Shown here one piece after another: positions 34,798 through 44,229 of a stretch of DNA of 64,000 nucleotides (position 1 is its first letter; every line of letters starts with the position of its first letter). The position numbers and the translations under genes were made by a program. The stretch comes from Senegalimassilia sp003474385 (GTDB lineage: Bacteria; Actinomycetota; Coriobacteriia; Coriobacteriales; Eggerthellaceae), in the NCBI RefSeq assembly GCF_003474385.1, contig NZ_QUCY01000013.1, positions 1-64,000 on the forward strand. Reading direction: 5' to 3'. The notes under the pieces were generated by a model that had not been told where the DNA came from, did not search any database, and saw only the letters and a program-made list of their open reading frames with translations.

Positions 34798-36786
34798 CTA
34801 CTCCCCTTCCTCGGCGGTTTGCGGACCGGCGGCGGGCTGTCCGCTTGCGGCCTGCTCGGCGGCTACGGCCGCAGCCGCACCCTCTTCGCCAGCCTGTTGC
34901 GGGCGAGCGTTCGACCCGCCGGCGATGCGCGGCTGCGCCAGCTGGTTGTCGATGCCCAAGCCCGGGCATGCGCCGCATGCGGCGCAGCGCTCGAAGGTGC
35001 AGTCCGGCGTGGTCTTCTCCGCCGCGGCCTTCTTGCGCTCATGCGCCAAAAAGCGCGTGGACACGCCCGTGGAGATATGTTCCCAAGGCATGACGTAGCT
35101 GGTGTCGTAGGACGTCTGCGCGACAGCGGCGGGGTCAAGACCCACCTCGACGGCGGCATCGCGCCATGCCTGCTCGCTAAAGTGCTCGGTCCATGCGTCG
35201 AAGCGCGCGCCGTGACGCCACGCGGATTCCACCCAGGCGGCGGCAGCGCGCCCGCCGCGGCTCATGACGGCTTCGACGAAGCTGGTGGACGGGTCGTGCC
35301 AGTGCACGTCGATGGCGCGATACTTCACGCTGCGGCGCAGAAGGGACACGCGGCGCAGGGCCTCTTCCGGGGCGATCTGGCCATCCCACTGGAACGGCGT
35401 CTGAGCCTTCGGCACGAACAACGCACACGACACCGACATGCGGATGTTGCCGCGCTGCTCGACCGGCACGGCCTTCTTCGCCCTATCGTAGGCGCGCTGC
35501 ACCAGGCTGGCGATGCCCTTGATGTCGTCATCGGTCTCGGTGGGCAGGCCGATCATGAAGTACAGCTTGCAGCGGCGCCAACCGGCGCCGAAAGCCGCGT
35601 CCACAGCGCCGAACAGGTCGTCTTCGGTCACCTGCTTGTTGATGACGTCGCGCAAGCGCTGCGTACCCGCCTCGGGGGCGAACGTCAGGCCGCCCTTCTT
35701 CTGGCCGGCCACCAATCCCGCCATATCCACGCCGAAGCTGTCAAGGCGCTGGGAAGGCACGGAGATGCGCACGCCCTTGCCCTGGAACCGCTTGTTCAAA
35801 CGCGTGAGGACATCGGCGATCTGCGAGTGGTCGGTGGAGGACAGCGAGGTCAGGCTGACCTCGTCATAGCCGGTTTGCGCCAGGCCGCACACCACCGAGT
35901 TCACGATGTTGTCGGCGGAGCGCTCGCGCACCGGGCGGTACATCATGCCCGCCTGGCAGAACCGGCAGCCGCGGGCGCACCCGCGCAGCACCTCCACGTT
36001 GAGGCGGTCCTGCACCACCTCGGTGAACGGCACGATGCACGGTTCCCAGCCCGGGCTTTCCGCGAACCCCTCGAACACGCGCTTCTGGATATGCGTGGGA
36101 AGACCCTCCTCGACAGGCTCGATCCAGCTGCCAGCTTGCTGCGCCTGCTCCTCATCGCGCCAGCGGTACAGGCTGGGCACGTAGTAGCCGTCCATGCGCG
36201 CGATGGCGCGCAGGATGTCGGCACGGCACGCCCCTTCTGCGCGCAGGCGGCGGATGGCCTGCAGGCACTCGGGCAGCGCCTCCTCGCCCTCGCCGATGAT
36301 GAAGATGTCGAAGAACGGCGCATAGGGCTCGGGGTTGAACGAGCACGGGCCGCCGCCGATGACGAACAGGTCATCCTCGCCGCGGTCCTGCGCATGCAGC
36401 GGGATGCCCGCCAGGTCAAGCGCCTCGAGCACGTTCGTGGCAACCAGCTCGTGGGACAGCGTGATGCCGAGCGCATCGAACTCGGCCACGGGCGCGCAGC
36501 TTTCGATGGAGAACAGCGGCAAGCCCTCGGCGCGCATGGTGTCGCAGAACTCCGCCGCCGGCAGGAAGGCGCGCTCGGCCACCATGCCGTCCACGGCGTT
36601 CACCACGTTCACCAGGATGCGCAGGGCCTGATTGGCCTGCCCCAGCTCGTAGGTATCCGGATACATCATGCAGAAACGGAAGTCCGCCTCGGGTTTGTGC
36701 ACGCAGCCGAATTCATGGTTCAGGTAGCGCGCCGGTCGTTCGGCGCTCGCAAGCAGCGGCTCGAGCCGCGGCCACAGATCTGTCAC
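34798..36786 (-). CDS. TIGR03960-family B12-binding-like radical SAM protein
   Basis: A 662-residue radical SAM protein. The N-terminal part (about residues 20-210) is a B12-binding-like fold, with MYPDTYELGQANQALRI and VIGGGPCSFNPEPYAPFFD. The cluster motif RGCARGCRFCQAG (C-x3-C-x2-C, near 285) binds the 4Fe-4S, and LTSLSSTDHSQIADVL and RISVPSQRLDSFGVDMAG follow. The C-terminal region has a cysteine pattern CTFERCAACGACPGLG, perhaps a second cluster, then a low-complexity tail. The start is GTG at 36786 with GGGGGG upstream; the longer frame overlaps the next gene. Substrate unknown. It is paired with the DUF2344 gene. Confidence 0.88.
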   Translation of the reverse strand: MTDLWPRLEPLLASAERPARYLNHEFGCVHKPEADFRFCMMYPDTYELGQANQALRILVNVVNAVDGMVAERAFLPAAEFCDTMRAEGLPLFSIESCAPVAEFDALGITLSHELVATNVLEALDLAGIPLHAQDRGEDDLFVIGGGPCSFNPEPYAPFFDIFIIGEGEEALPECLQAIRRLRAEGACRADILRAIARMDGYYVPSLYRWRDEEQAQQAGSWIEPVEEGLPTHIQKRVFEGFAESPGWEPCIVPFTEVVQDRLNVEVLRGCARGCRFCQAGMMYRPVRERSADNIVNSVVCGLAQTGYDEVSLTSLSSTDHSQIADVLTRLNKRFQGKGVRISVPSQRLDSFGVDMAGLVAGQKKGGLTFAPEAGTQRLRDVINKQVTEDDLFGAVDAAFGAGWRRCKLYFMIGLPTETDDDIKGIASLVQRAYDRAKKAVPVEQRGNIRMSVSCALFVPKAQTPFQWDGQIAPEEALRRVSLLRRSVKYRAIDVHWHDPSTSFVEAVMSRGGRAAAAWVESAWRHGARFDAWTEHFSEQAWRDAAVEVGLDPAAVAQTSYDTSYVMPWEHISTGVSTRFLAHERKKAAAEKTTPDCTFERCAACGACPGLGIDNQLAQPRIAGGSNARPQQAGEEGAAAAVAAEQAASGQPAAGPQTAEEGE

Positions 36787-36811
36787 TGATACCCCCCTAT
36801 TGGTAACAAGA

Positions 36812-37936
36812 TTAACGTCGGGAAATGCGGGCGCACAGGCCCGCGGCGGCATCGGTTGCCTTTTGGCGAACGGCTTCCACGGCGGCCGCGCCGTTGTCGG
36901 CGGCGGCGCCCGCGGCCTGCTTCGCGGCAGCGGCGATCACCTTGTCGCGCGCGGCGGAAACATACTCGGCGAACTTCGCCACCGTCGGCCCGCCTTCGTA
37001 GAACTCCACGGCAGCACGGCCCATGGCGAGCGTGCCCGAATAGCCAACCGCAACCTTCACGGCCCATCCGAGCACCGGCACAGCAGCGGCAAGCTGGCGT
37101 GCGACCGCGCGGCATGCGAACGCGCCGCCCACCAGGGCGGCAAGCTCGCGCACGCGCCCGGCGTCGATGGACTGCCCATAGGCCGCGGCGATTTGAAGCA
37201 GCATCTTGGCCTGGTTGAGCGTCATCACGGGAAGGTCGGCGCCCGGGATGAGGAACAGCAGCCCCACGCCGGCGTTCTGCACGGACGTGGCGTTGACCGT
37301 TTCCAAGGCCAGCGGACGACGAACGAACGGGAAGGCCTGCGCGAACGCCAGGCGCTTGGCACGGCACGCCGCGCACACCCATTGGCCCATGCGCGCATCG
37401 AGCGTGGCCCGCGCGTCGTCAATGAGCTCGATGGGCTCGTAGATGCCCACATCGCCGTTTTCCGGCGGCTTGGGCGCGCCCCACGAGGCCGTGATAGCCG
37501 GCCCCTGACCCGCTGCCGTGGACACGTGCTCGTACACCTTCGCCGTGAGCTTGGGCGCCACGATGTCCGCCTCGGGGATGGCGCAACCAGCCGCCTTGGC
37601 GATAGCCCCCACCAGCTGCGGGAGCGTGGTGACCACCATGGCGGGCACCCCGGCCTTGCGGCAAGCGCGGGCATAGGCGCCCACGTTCTCGTCAAGGCCC
37701 GCCACGATGCAGGCCATGTCGTCTTCGGAGCTGGGCGCGAACTCGCGTCCGTCCAGGTAGATGAGCGAAACGCGCGCCGTGTCGGAAGCGCTGGCGAACG
37801 CCTGGCGCACATGCGCGGCAACATCGCCCGGCGCCGTTTCGTCCACATAGACGCTTACCGAAAGCGGCGTGGCGCGGGCGGCCTCGACGTTGACGGCCTC
37901 TTCCAACAGCGCGCCGATATCAACAGGAAGCTGCAT
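36812..37936 (-). CDS. DUF697-like membrane-associated protein
   Basis: A 374-residue protein. The C-terminal half (about 195-310) resembles DUF697 (YcjF type): RLAFAQAFPFVRRPLALETVN, NAGVGLLFLIPGADLPVMTLNQAKMLLQIAAAYG and VPVLGWAVKVAVGYSGT. The N-terminal half (1-190) has a Rossmann-like look, with SLIYLDGREFAP and PAMVVTTLPQLVG, but no P-loop, so it is not a GTPase of the usual YcjX/YcjF kind. The last 50 residues are alanine-rich and helical. It lies between rodA and the radical SAM gene on the same strand with gaps of 15 and 25 bases. Function not known. Confidence 0.6.
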   Translation of the reverse strand: MQLPVDIGALLEEAVNVEAARATPLSVSVYVDETAPGDVAAHVRQAFASASDTARVSLIYLDGREFAPSSEDDMACIVAGLDENVGAYARACRKAGVPAMVVTTLPQLVGAIAKAAGCAIPEADIVAPKLTAKVYEHVSTAAGQGPAITASWGAPKPPENGDVGIYEPIELIDDARATLDARMGQWVCAACRAKRLAFAQAFPFVRRPLALETVNATSVQNAGVGLLFLIPGADLPVMTLNQAKMLLQIAAAYGQSIDAGRVRELAALVGGAFACRAVARQLAAAVPVLGWAVKVAVGYSGTLAMGRAAVEFYEGGPTVAKFAEYVSAARDKVIAAAAKQAAGAAADNGAAAVEAVRQKATDAAAGLCARISRR

Positions 37937-37951
37937 AGGGCATCCTTTCGC

Positions 37952-39151
37952 TTAATGCTGCTTGAGCGTCGCGTTGTGGGACCACACCGAGCCGATCATG
38001 CCCAGCATGAAGAAGTTCACCACCATAAACGACGATCCGTAGCTCATGAACGGCAACGGGATGCCCGTGATGGGCATCAGGCCGCAGTCCATGCCGATGT
38101 TCTCCAAGATTTGGAACAGCCACATGCCCACGACGCACATCACGATGACCATGCCGAACAGGTCGCCGGAGCTGCGGGCTATGCGGAAGCTTATCAAAAC
38201 CAGCGCAGCGTACAAACCGAGCAGCACGAGCGCGCCCAAAAATCCCAGCTCCTCGGCAAGCACGCAAAAGATGAAGTCGGTGGGCGCCTCGGGAAGAAGG
38301 CCTAGCGAATGTTGCGTGCCCTGGAACAGGCCCTTGCCGAACACGCCGCCCGAGCCGATAGCGACCTTCGCCTGCTGCAGGTTGTAGCCTTCATCGGTAG
38401 TTGCCGTGCCGGACTGGTCCATGAACACGAGCAGGCGGTTGCGCTGATATTGCTTGAGCAGCTTGTACTCGCCCGTGGAGGATTTGATGACCTCGTCTAT
38501 GGCGAACACCGCCACGACGGCGGCCACGAACAATCCAAGCGTAATCAGCAGGCACTTCGAGTTAGCGCCTCCCATGACCAGGGCGAACGCCGCAATGCAC
38601 AGATACACCAGACCGGTGCCCAGGTCGGGCTGCGTCATGATGCACGCAAACGGCACCATCATGATGCCCAAGGCCTTCACATACTCGCGCGGATCGTCCA
38701 GGTTGCCGCCGTAGCGCGCCATGACCGCGGCATCCATGAGGATGACGGTGATCTTGGCGAACTCGCCGGGCTGGATCTGCATACCCAGCTTGATCCAGCT
38801 TCTCGCGCCCATGCCGGCATCGGTGCCGAGCCCCGGTATGTGCGGCGACATGATGAGCACCACATTGATGATAAGGAACAGCGTGGTGTAATCCGACAAG
38901 CGCCGGTAATCGAACCGCCACACCAAGATCATGAATACCAAGCCCACGGCAACGCCGCCGAGCTGGCGGCTGTACTGGTAATCGCCGTCCGCGCGGACGG
39001 CGGAATACACGATGATCAAGCCGTATCCCACCAGCAACGTGACCACAATGGCCAGCGGCAGGTGCAGCCACGGGAAACGGCGCGGCTTGGATGCAGCCGA
39101 TGCCGCCGCGTTGGGGCGGCGAAGCGAATCGATTTGCGGTAACTGCGCCAT
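37952..39151 (-). CDS. rodA: rod-shape peptidoglycan polymerase RodA
   Basis: SEDS-family glycosyltransferase that polymerises lipid II during side-wall growth. Length is 399 residues with about ten membrane spans. Seen: SLRRPNAAASAAS as a cytosolic start, VYSAVRADGDYQYSRQL near 65, GMGARSWIKLGMQIQPGEFAK near 135 (SEDS core), LLPEAPTDFIFCVLAEE near 300, and GIPLPFMSYGSSFMVV near 365. It follows the PBP2 gene by 15 bases, the classic partner, and the start has AAGGAGG just upstream. RodA rather than FtsW is chosen because of the mre/mrd operon context. Confidence 0.95.
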   Translation of the reverse strand: MAQLPQIDSLRRPNAAASAASKPRRFPWLHLPLAIVVTLLVGYGLIIVYSAVRADGDYQYSRQLGGVAVGLVFMILVWRFDYRRLSDYTTLFLIINVVLIMSPHIPGLGTDAGMGARSWIKLGMQIQPGEFAKITVILMDAAVMARYGGNLDDPREYVKALGIMMVPFACIMTQPDLGTGLVYLCIAAFALVMGGANSKCLLITLGLFVAAVVAVFAIDEVIKSSTGEYKLLKQYQRNRLLVFMDQSGTATTDEGYNLQQAKVAIGSGGVFGKGLFQGTQHSLGLLPEAPTDFIFCVLAEELGFLGALVLLGLYAALVLISFRIARSSGDLFGMVIVMCVVGMWLFQILENIGMDCGLMPITGIPLPFMSYGSSFMVVNFFMLGMIGSVWSHNATLKQH

Positions 39152-39166
39152 AGCGCCTCCTTCCCA

Positions 39167-41332
39167 TTAGTCCGAACGTCCGCTCGACGTGCCCTTGCCG
39201 GCGCCGGCTTCCGACTTGCCCGAAGAGCCCGCGATATCGCCGACCTCCCCATCCGAGGTGTTGGTCGACGAAAGCGCCGCGGCCATGACCTGCGCGCCGA
39301 TCGGCGCCGCTACCGATGAACCGCCGCCGCCGTGCTCGACGACGCAGGCGAGCACGTACTTCGGATCATCATAGGGGGCATAGCAGGCGAACCAAGCCGT
39401 GTCCTCCATATCAGTGTATTCGGCCGTGCCGGTTTTACACGCAACCGTATCCGGGTCGATACCTTGATCGTTGAACAGCTTGGCGATCTCCTCGTTGTCG
39501 GTGGTCACTCCGCGAAGCGCGTTGCGCACCACGGCAAGGTCGGCCATGGAGACGTCAGGCGTGTCCAGAACCTGCGGCTGATACGTAAGCGCCACATCGC
39601 CGCCGGCGTTGCGCACCTCTTTGAGCAGATGCGGCTTGACGATGTTGCCAGACGCGATGGCGCCGTAGGCTACCGCGATCTCCATGGGCGTGACCAGCAC
39701 GTAGCCCTGACCGATGCACATGTTCGTATAGTCGCCGCCCTTCCACTGGGCATCCTCGGGAGTGTCGCGGAAATACTCCTGCTTCCATTCGGGCGTGGGA
39801 ATGCGACCCGAGGTTTCGCCGTTAAGGTCGATGCCGGTGGTTTGATCCAAGCGGTAGCGTTTCAGGAAATCCTGCAGCAACGTTGCCGACTTGCCCTTGT
39901 TCGCAGCAGCGTCCCAGAACTTGTAGCCGATGTCGTAATACACGGTATCGCACGAGTTCACGATGCCGCCGCGGAAATCGAGCGTGCCATGGCCCTGCTT
40001 CTTCCAGCACTTCTGAACATCGCCCGAGCCGAAACCGTCCCAGCTGCCGGTGCAGTCCCAGGTCTCGGTTGCCGTGGCCATGCCGTTTTCAAGCGCCGCC
40101 AAGCCGGTGAACGTCTTGTACGTGGATGCTGCCGGATAGGTGCCCTGGATGGCGCGGTTGAGCAGCGGGCTGAACGCGGCCGAGGATTGCAGCAGGTCCA
40201 GCTCGTCTTGCGTGATGCCGCCCACGAACGTGGTGGGCGTGAACGTGGGATAGCTGGAAAGCGCCACGATGCTTCCATCGGTGACGTCCATGACCACCAC
40301 CGCGCCGCCCGTGCCCTTGCCCGAGCCGATAGCGCCGCCATCAGGGCAGATCATATCGGCAAGCGCCTTGTCGGCCACATACTGCACGTGCGATTTCAGG
40401 GTGGTGTGCACATCAGAGCCCTTGACGGGCTGCGTTTCGCTGACCACTTCCACCACGTTGCCCTGCGCATCGGCCATGACCTTGCGCTCGCCATGGTCGC
40501 CGGCAAGCAGGTTGTCATACATCTGTTCGATGCCGCTGCGCCCCACCGAGTCTCCCAGCTCAAGGTCGCGGCCCTCGGCCACGCTTGCGATGTCATCGCT
40601 GGTCACGCTGCCGGTATAGCCCACCGCATGCGCCGCAAGGGCGCCATGGGGGTAATCGCGCACCGTGCGTGTTTGCACGGTGATGCCCGGAAACGCATCG
40701 GCGTGCTCGGCGATGAAGGCGACGTTTCGCATGCTGGCATCGCTTGCCACCACGCGCTGGCTTTGCGCGCCGCTCGTCGCATCGGCGATGCGCTTGCGCA
40801 CGATGCCGCTCGGTACGCCCAGCACCGTGGACAGACGGGCGACGACATCGTGATCGTTTGCGACGTCGGGCTCGGCAAGCACCGTCAGCGACGTGCGGTT
40901 CTTCACGATGACGTTGCCGTCGGCGTCCAGGATGTAACCGCGCGGCGCGGGAGTGTACACCGTGGTGTACTGGTTGTCCTCGGACTCCTTTTTGAAGGAG
41001 GCGCCGGAAAGCACCTGCATGCTCCACAGCTTCGTGGCGAGCGTGCCGAAGATCAGGCCGGCAACGACACCCATGGCGGTGAAGCGGCTTTTCAGGTTAT
41101 CGCCGGGGTTTGCCACCGGCTGCGCAGGCGTTCCTCCGCGGGCGACGCCGCCTGCCGGCACACGATGAGAATCGGGAAGCGAGCTGCTCACGCCCACCGA
41201 TTGGATGGAGCGAACGTCGCGCTTGACGCTGACGTTCTCGGTTTTCCGGCTGCGAAGCACCGCATAGACCGCCACCAAGATGGCGGCGACCACCAAAAGG
41301 GCTACGAAGCCGGCTACGATAGCTGCGAACAT
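39167..41332 (-). CDS. mrdA: penicillin-binding protein 2
   Basis: Transpeptidase that cross-links peptidoglycan made by RodA during elongation. Length is 721 residues, on the long side. A single span lies near the N-terminus (VAGFVALLVVAAILVAVYAVL) and another hydrophobic stretch near 85 (MGVVAGLIFGTLATKLWS), followed by the dimerisation domain (about 110-330). Active-site motifs: AASTYKTFTGL with the nucleophile serine (about 400), NSCDTVYYD (SxN-like, about 458), and the ACKTGTAEY motif near 638. The C-terminus is serine- and glycine-rich. It sits between mreD and rodA in a shape operon. Confidence 0.94.
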   Translation of the reverse strand: MFAAIVAGFVALLVVAAILVAVYAVLRSRKTENVSVKRDVRSIQSVGVSSSLPDSHRVPAGGVARGGTPAQPVANPGDNLKSRFTAMGVVAGLIFGTLATKLWSMQVLSGASFKKESEDNQYTTVYTPAPRGYILDADGNVIVKNRTSLTVLAEPDVANDHDVVARLSTVLGVPSGIVRKRIADATSGAQSQRVVASDASMRNVAFIAEHADAFPGITVQTRTVRDYPHGALAAHAVGYTGSVTSDDIASVAEGRDLELGDSVGRSGIEQMYDNLLAGDHGERKVMADAQGNVVEVVSETQPVKGSDVHTTLKSHVQYVADKALADMICPDGGAIGSGKGTGGAVVVMDVTDGSIVALSSYPTFTPTTFVGGITQDELDLLQSSAAFSPLLNRAIQGTYPAASTYKTFTGLAALENGMATATETWDCTGSWDGFGSGDVQKCWKKQGHGTLDFRGGIVNSCDTVYYDIGYKFWDAAANKGKSATLLQDFLKRYRLDQTTGIDLNGETSGRIPTPEWKQEYFRDTPEDAQWKGGDYTNMCIGQGYVLVTPMEIAVAYGAIASGNIVKPHLLKEVRNAGGDVALTYQPQVLDTPDVSMADLAVVRNALRGVTTDNEEIAKLFNDQGIDPDTVACKTGTAEYTDMEDTAWFACYAPYDDPKYVLACVVEHGGGGSSVAAPIGAQVMAAALSSTNTSDGEVGDIAGSSGKSEAGAGKGTSSGRSD

Positions 41333-41341
41333 GCGCGCCCC

Positions 41342-41866
41342 CTATCGCAGTTTCGGCGTGCGCAGACCGCGGTCCTGGGCGCCGCCGGCAAGCAGCCGCG
41401 CCATGACGAAGTAGACCACCAGACCCACGGCGCAGTCGTAGAGCGCGCACGGAAGGGCGCGGGTGAACAGCGCCTCCAGAGGGTTGGCGGCAAGCCCGCA
41501 TGCCATGAGCAGCATGCCGTAGCAAAGCTCGGCCAAAAGCGCGCAGGCCGTGAAGATGGCCAGCGGCATGAACAGCGTGTCGTTATCCACCAGCGAGAAC
41601 ACGCGGGAAGCCAAGAAGCACGCGATGACCAGCAGAAGCGCCATGCCGCCCACCGGGCCCGTGCCCGTAAGGTCGTACAGAAGGCCCATGGCAAACGGCA
41701 GCACCGGGCCCGCCTCCGTGGGGATGACGATGGCCACGACCAGCGCATAGGCCAGCAGAAAGTTCGGCTGCGCCGAGAACAGCGCCACGGCCGGAGCCAG
41801 CGCGATCTGCAGCACGAACGCCACGATAGCGCCCACCACCAGCACCAGGTTGTTCTTCTCGCCCAT
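41342..41866 (-). CDS. mreD: rod-shape protein MreD
   Basis: Small hydrophobic protein of 174 residues with five or six membrane spans and little sequence identity across the family. Seen: KNNLVLVVGAIVAFVLQIALAPAVALF, ALVVAIVIPTEAGPVLPFAMGLLYDLTGTGPVGG near 45-75, the region most typical of MreD, and TLFMPLAIFTACALLAELCYG. It starts two bases after the mreC stop and is followed by mrdA after ten bases. Identification relies on this position plus length and topology. Confidence 0.85.
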   Translation of the reverse strand: MGEKNNLVLVVGAIVAFVLQIALAPAVALFSAQPNFLLAYALVVAIVIPTEAGPVLPFAMGLLYDLTGTGPVGGMALLLVIACFLASRVFSLVDNDTLFMPLAIFTACALLAELCYGMLLMACGLAANPLEALFTRALPCALYDCAVGLVVYFVMARLLAGGAQDRGLRTPKLR

Positions 41867-41868
41867 GG

Positions 41869-42873
41869 CTAGCGCCCCCCTTCGTTGGATGAATTGCCGT
41901 TGCCGGAGTTATCGGAGCTGCTCGAGCTCGACGAGGAGCTGCTCGAACTTCCCGTATTGGATCCGCTGGAGCTATTGGAGCCGCTTGTGGAAGTCGAGCT
42001 GCTGGAGGCTATGGAATCCGAATCGTCGTCATCGGATACGCCCACGCTGGAAACCACCAGCACGTCCTCGAGCGTGTCGATGGAATCGTTCGGGGAGACC
42101 ACGATGCGTCGGCTGGTATCGCCCTGCTGGGCGTCCACCTTCACCACCGTGCCGATGATGAGGCCGCGCGCGTAGCTACCGCCCAGACCCGAGGTGACGA
42201 TGACGTCGCCGACGTTGACCTCGGCATCGGCATCCAGGTCCTCAAGATACAGAAGGCCGATCAGGCTGCCACGCAGGATGCCCTCGGCGCGGCTGGACTG
42301 AACCATGGCCGCGGCGCCGGATTGCGGGTCGGTGAGCAAGCGCACCGTCGCGGTGCTTCCGCTGGCCGATACCACCTGGCCCACCACGCCGGAGGTCCCG
42401 ATAACCGTTTGACCGGTCGAAATGCCCTCGTTGGCGCCCTTGTTGATGATGACCGTCTGGCTCCATGCCTCGGAGCTTCGGCCGATGACGCGCGCACCCG
42501 TGCCCTCGATCTGGTAGTTATCCTTCAAATCGAGCAGCTTCTGCAGGCGCTGCGCTTCCTGCTTATATTCTTCCATCTGGGCATACTGCTGCTCAAGCTG
42601 GCTGTTGTACTCGCGCAAGCCCGTCAAGGTGTTCTGGTCGGCCGTGATGTTCTCCATGGTGTCGCCCACCGTGGAGGTTGCGGCCTCCACCGAGCCGCCC
42701 ACGATGCGCAGCGGGCTGACGGCGCCCGACACCGCCGACTGCAGCGTGTGCAGCGGGCCGGCCGAACCTTCGCGACCGTAAGCCGTGATCATGATGATGC
42801 TTGCCGCAATCAAGCCTATAAGCAGCGCTCGGCGCATAAGCGCCGAGCTTTGTTGTTGAAAATTAAGAGCCAT
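41869..42873 (-). CDS. mreC: rod-shape protein MreC with serine-rich tail
   Basis: Bitopic periplasm-facing protein that links MreB to PBP2. Length is 334 residues. N-terminal anchor near 15-30 (RALLIGLIAASIIMITAYG), coiled coil near 75-110 (LREYNSQLEQQYAQMEEYKQEAQRL), then two beta domains with VIGRSSEAWSQTVIINKGANEGI and VTSGLGGSYARGLIIGTV. After about residue 280 a tail of some 55 residues is almost only S, G, N and D. Such a tail is not part of the core fold and is probably flexible. It lies 15 bases after mreB. Confidence 0.94.
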   Translation of the reverse strand: MALNFQQQSSALMRRALLIGLIAASIIMITAYGREGSAGPLHTLQSAVSGAVSPLRIVGGSVEAATSTVGDTMENITADQNTLTGLREYNSQLEQQYAQMEEYKQEAQRLQKLLDLKDNYQIEGTGARVIGRSSEAWSQTVIINKGANEGISTGQTVIGTSGVVGQVVSASGSTATVRLLTDPQSGAAAMVQSSRAEGILRGSLIGLLYLEDLDADAEVNVGDVIVTSGLGGSYARGLIIGTVVKVDAQQGDTSRRIVVSPNDSIDTLEDVLVVSSVGVSDDDDSDSIASSSSTSTSGSNSSSGSNTGSSSSSSSSSSSSDNSGNGNSSNEGGR

Positions 42874-42888
42874 AACGTTGAGGCTGTC

Positions 42889-43944
42889 CTATTTCGATCG
42901 CATGAGCGTCTGCTTGAGCGCCTGCGGGGTTTCGAGAACCTTCAGGCAGCCCATGACCACGTTCGTCAAAGCCGTCTCGCTCACCCACACGGGGATCTCC
43001 AGCTTATCGGTAAGGTAGCGGTCCAAGCCGGAAAGCAGGCCGCCGCCGCCGGTGAGCAGGATGCCGTTCTGGATGATGTCCGATGCCAGGTCGGGGTTGG
43101 TCTTCTTGAACGTCTCCTTGATGTGCACCACCATCTCCTCGCACGGGGCGATGAGCGCCTGGCGGACATCCTCGGATTGGATGGTGACTTCCTTGGGCTG
43201 CTCGGTGATGACATCCTGGCCGGAGATGATCATGTCGCGCTCGCGGCCGTCTTCAAACGGCAGGATGGAGCCGATCTTGATCTTGATGATCTCAGCGGTG
43301 CGCTCGCCGATCTTGATGCCCAGAAGGTCACGCAGGTGCATGGCGATGGCCTCATCCATACGGTTGCCGGCCAAGCGCAGGCTGGAGGACGTGACGATGC
43401 CGCCCAGGGAGATGACGGCCACCTCGGTGGTGCCACCGCCGATGTCGACGACCATAGAGCCGGTAGGCTCGGTGACGGGCAGGTCGGCGCCCATGGCAGC
43501 GGCCATAGGCTCCTCGATCAGGTACGCCTGGCGGGCGCCCGCCTGCACGGCGGCCTCGAACACGGCGCGCTTCTCAACAGAGGTGGCGCCGCAAGGGATG
43601 CAGATGACGATGCGGGGCTTGGCCTGCCACGGATACTTGCGCGGCGCAGCCTTGTTGATGAACGCGCTGATCATAGCCTCGGTGACGTCGTAATCGGCCA
43701 CCACGCCGTCATGCAACGGGTGCTCGGCCGAGAACGCATCGGGCGTATGGTTGATCATATTCTTCGCCTCGTGGCCGACGGCCAAGACGCGATGGGTGCT
43801 TTTCTCGATTGCGACGACGGAAGGCTCGTTGACGACTATGCCTTCGCCGGGAATGGCGACCAGGGTATTCGCGGTGCCGAGGTCGATGGCCATGTCGCAC
43901 GACATCTGGCCAGTAAGACCCGAGAAGAAATCCAAGAATGACAT
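42889..43944 (-). CDS. mreB: rod-shape actin MreB
   Basis: Bacterial actin that orients side-wall synthesis. Length is 351 residues. Seen: AIDLGTANTLVAIPGEGIVVNEPSVVAIE near 20-50 (phosphate 1), VCIPCGATSVEKRAVFEA near 125, LIEEPMAAAMGADLPV near 155, MVVDIGGGTTEVAVISLGG near 170 (phosphate 2) and ILLTGGGGLLSGLDRYL near 300. It is the first gene of the mreB-mreC-mreD-mrdA-rodA operon. The DUF697 and radical SAM genes follow on the same strand and may be read through. A hairpin-like inverted GTGCTA/TAGCAC lies just upstream near 43960-43993. Confidence 0.97.
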   Translation of the reverse strand: MSFLDFFSGLTGQMSCDMAIDLGTANTLVAIPGEGIVVNEPSVVAIEKSTHRVLAVGHEAKNMINHTPDAFSAEHPLHDGVVADYDVTEAMISAFINKAAPRKYPWQAKPRIVICIPCGATSVEKRAVFEAAVQAGARQAYLIEEPMAAAMGADLPVTEPTGSMVVDIGGGTTEVAVISLGGIVTSSSLRLAGNRMDEAIAMHLRDLLGIKIGERTAEIIKIKIGSILPFEDGRERDMIISGQDVITEQPKEVTIQSEDVRQALIAPCEEMVVHIKETFKKTNPDLASDIIQNGILLTGGGGLLSGLDRYLTDKLEIPVWVSETALTNVVMGCLKVLETPQALKQTLMRSK

Positions 43945-44180
43945 GTAGGCAAACCCCTTGTGCTACGTTTCTAGTGAAATCAGATTCTAGCACAGGCGAT
44001 TTCACCCGGTTTCCCTGCGCATGGAAATCCATCAGGGGTACGCATTAAGGATGACGAAGGGAGCCTGGCGTCATACCGAGCATCAAGGCAAAGCCGACAA
44101 GCGCCGAGCAAACCGCACACAGCGCATCGCAAGCCGCTTCCCCATTGCGCCAACAGGGCGCATTCGACCAGCCCCATCAA

Positions 44181-44210
44181 GAAGCGGCCCGCATTTCGCG
44201 GGCCGCTTTC
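44181..44210 (-). terminator. terminator of the soluble hydrogenase operon
   Basis: AAGCGGCCCGC / GCGGGCCGCTT stem of 11 bp with a 5-base loop (44182-44208), 20 bases past the alpha-subunit stop, followed on the minus strand by a short TT-containing stretch. The next 230 bases up to mreB hold no gene I can support. Confidence 0.75.
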
Positions 44211-44229
44211 GTTCACACTATTCGGTTTC

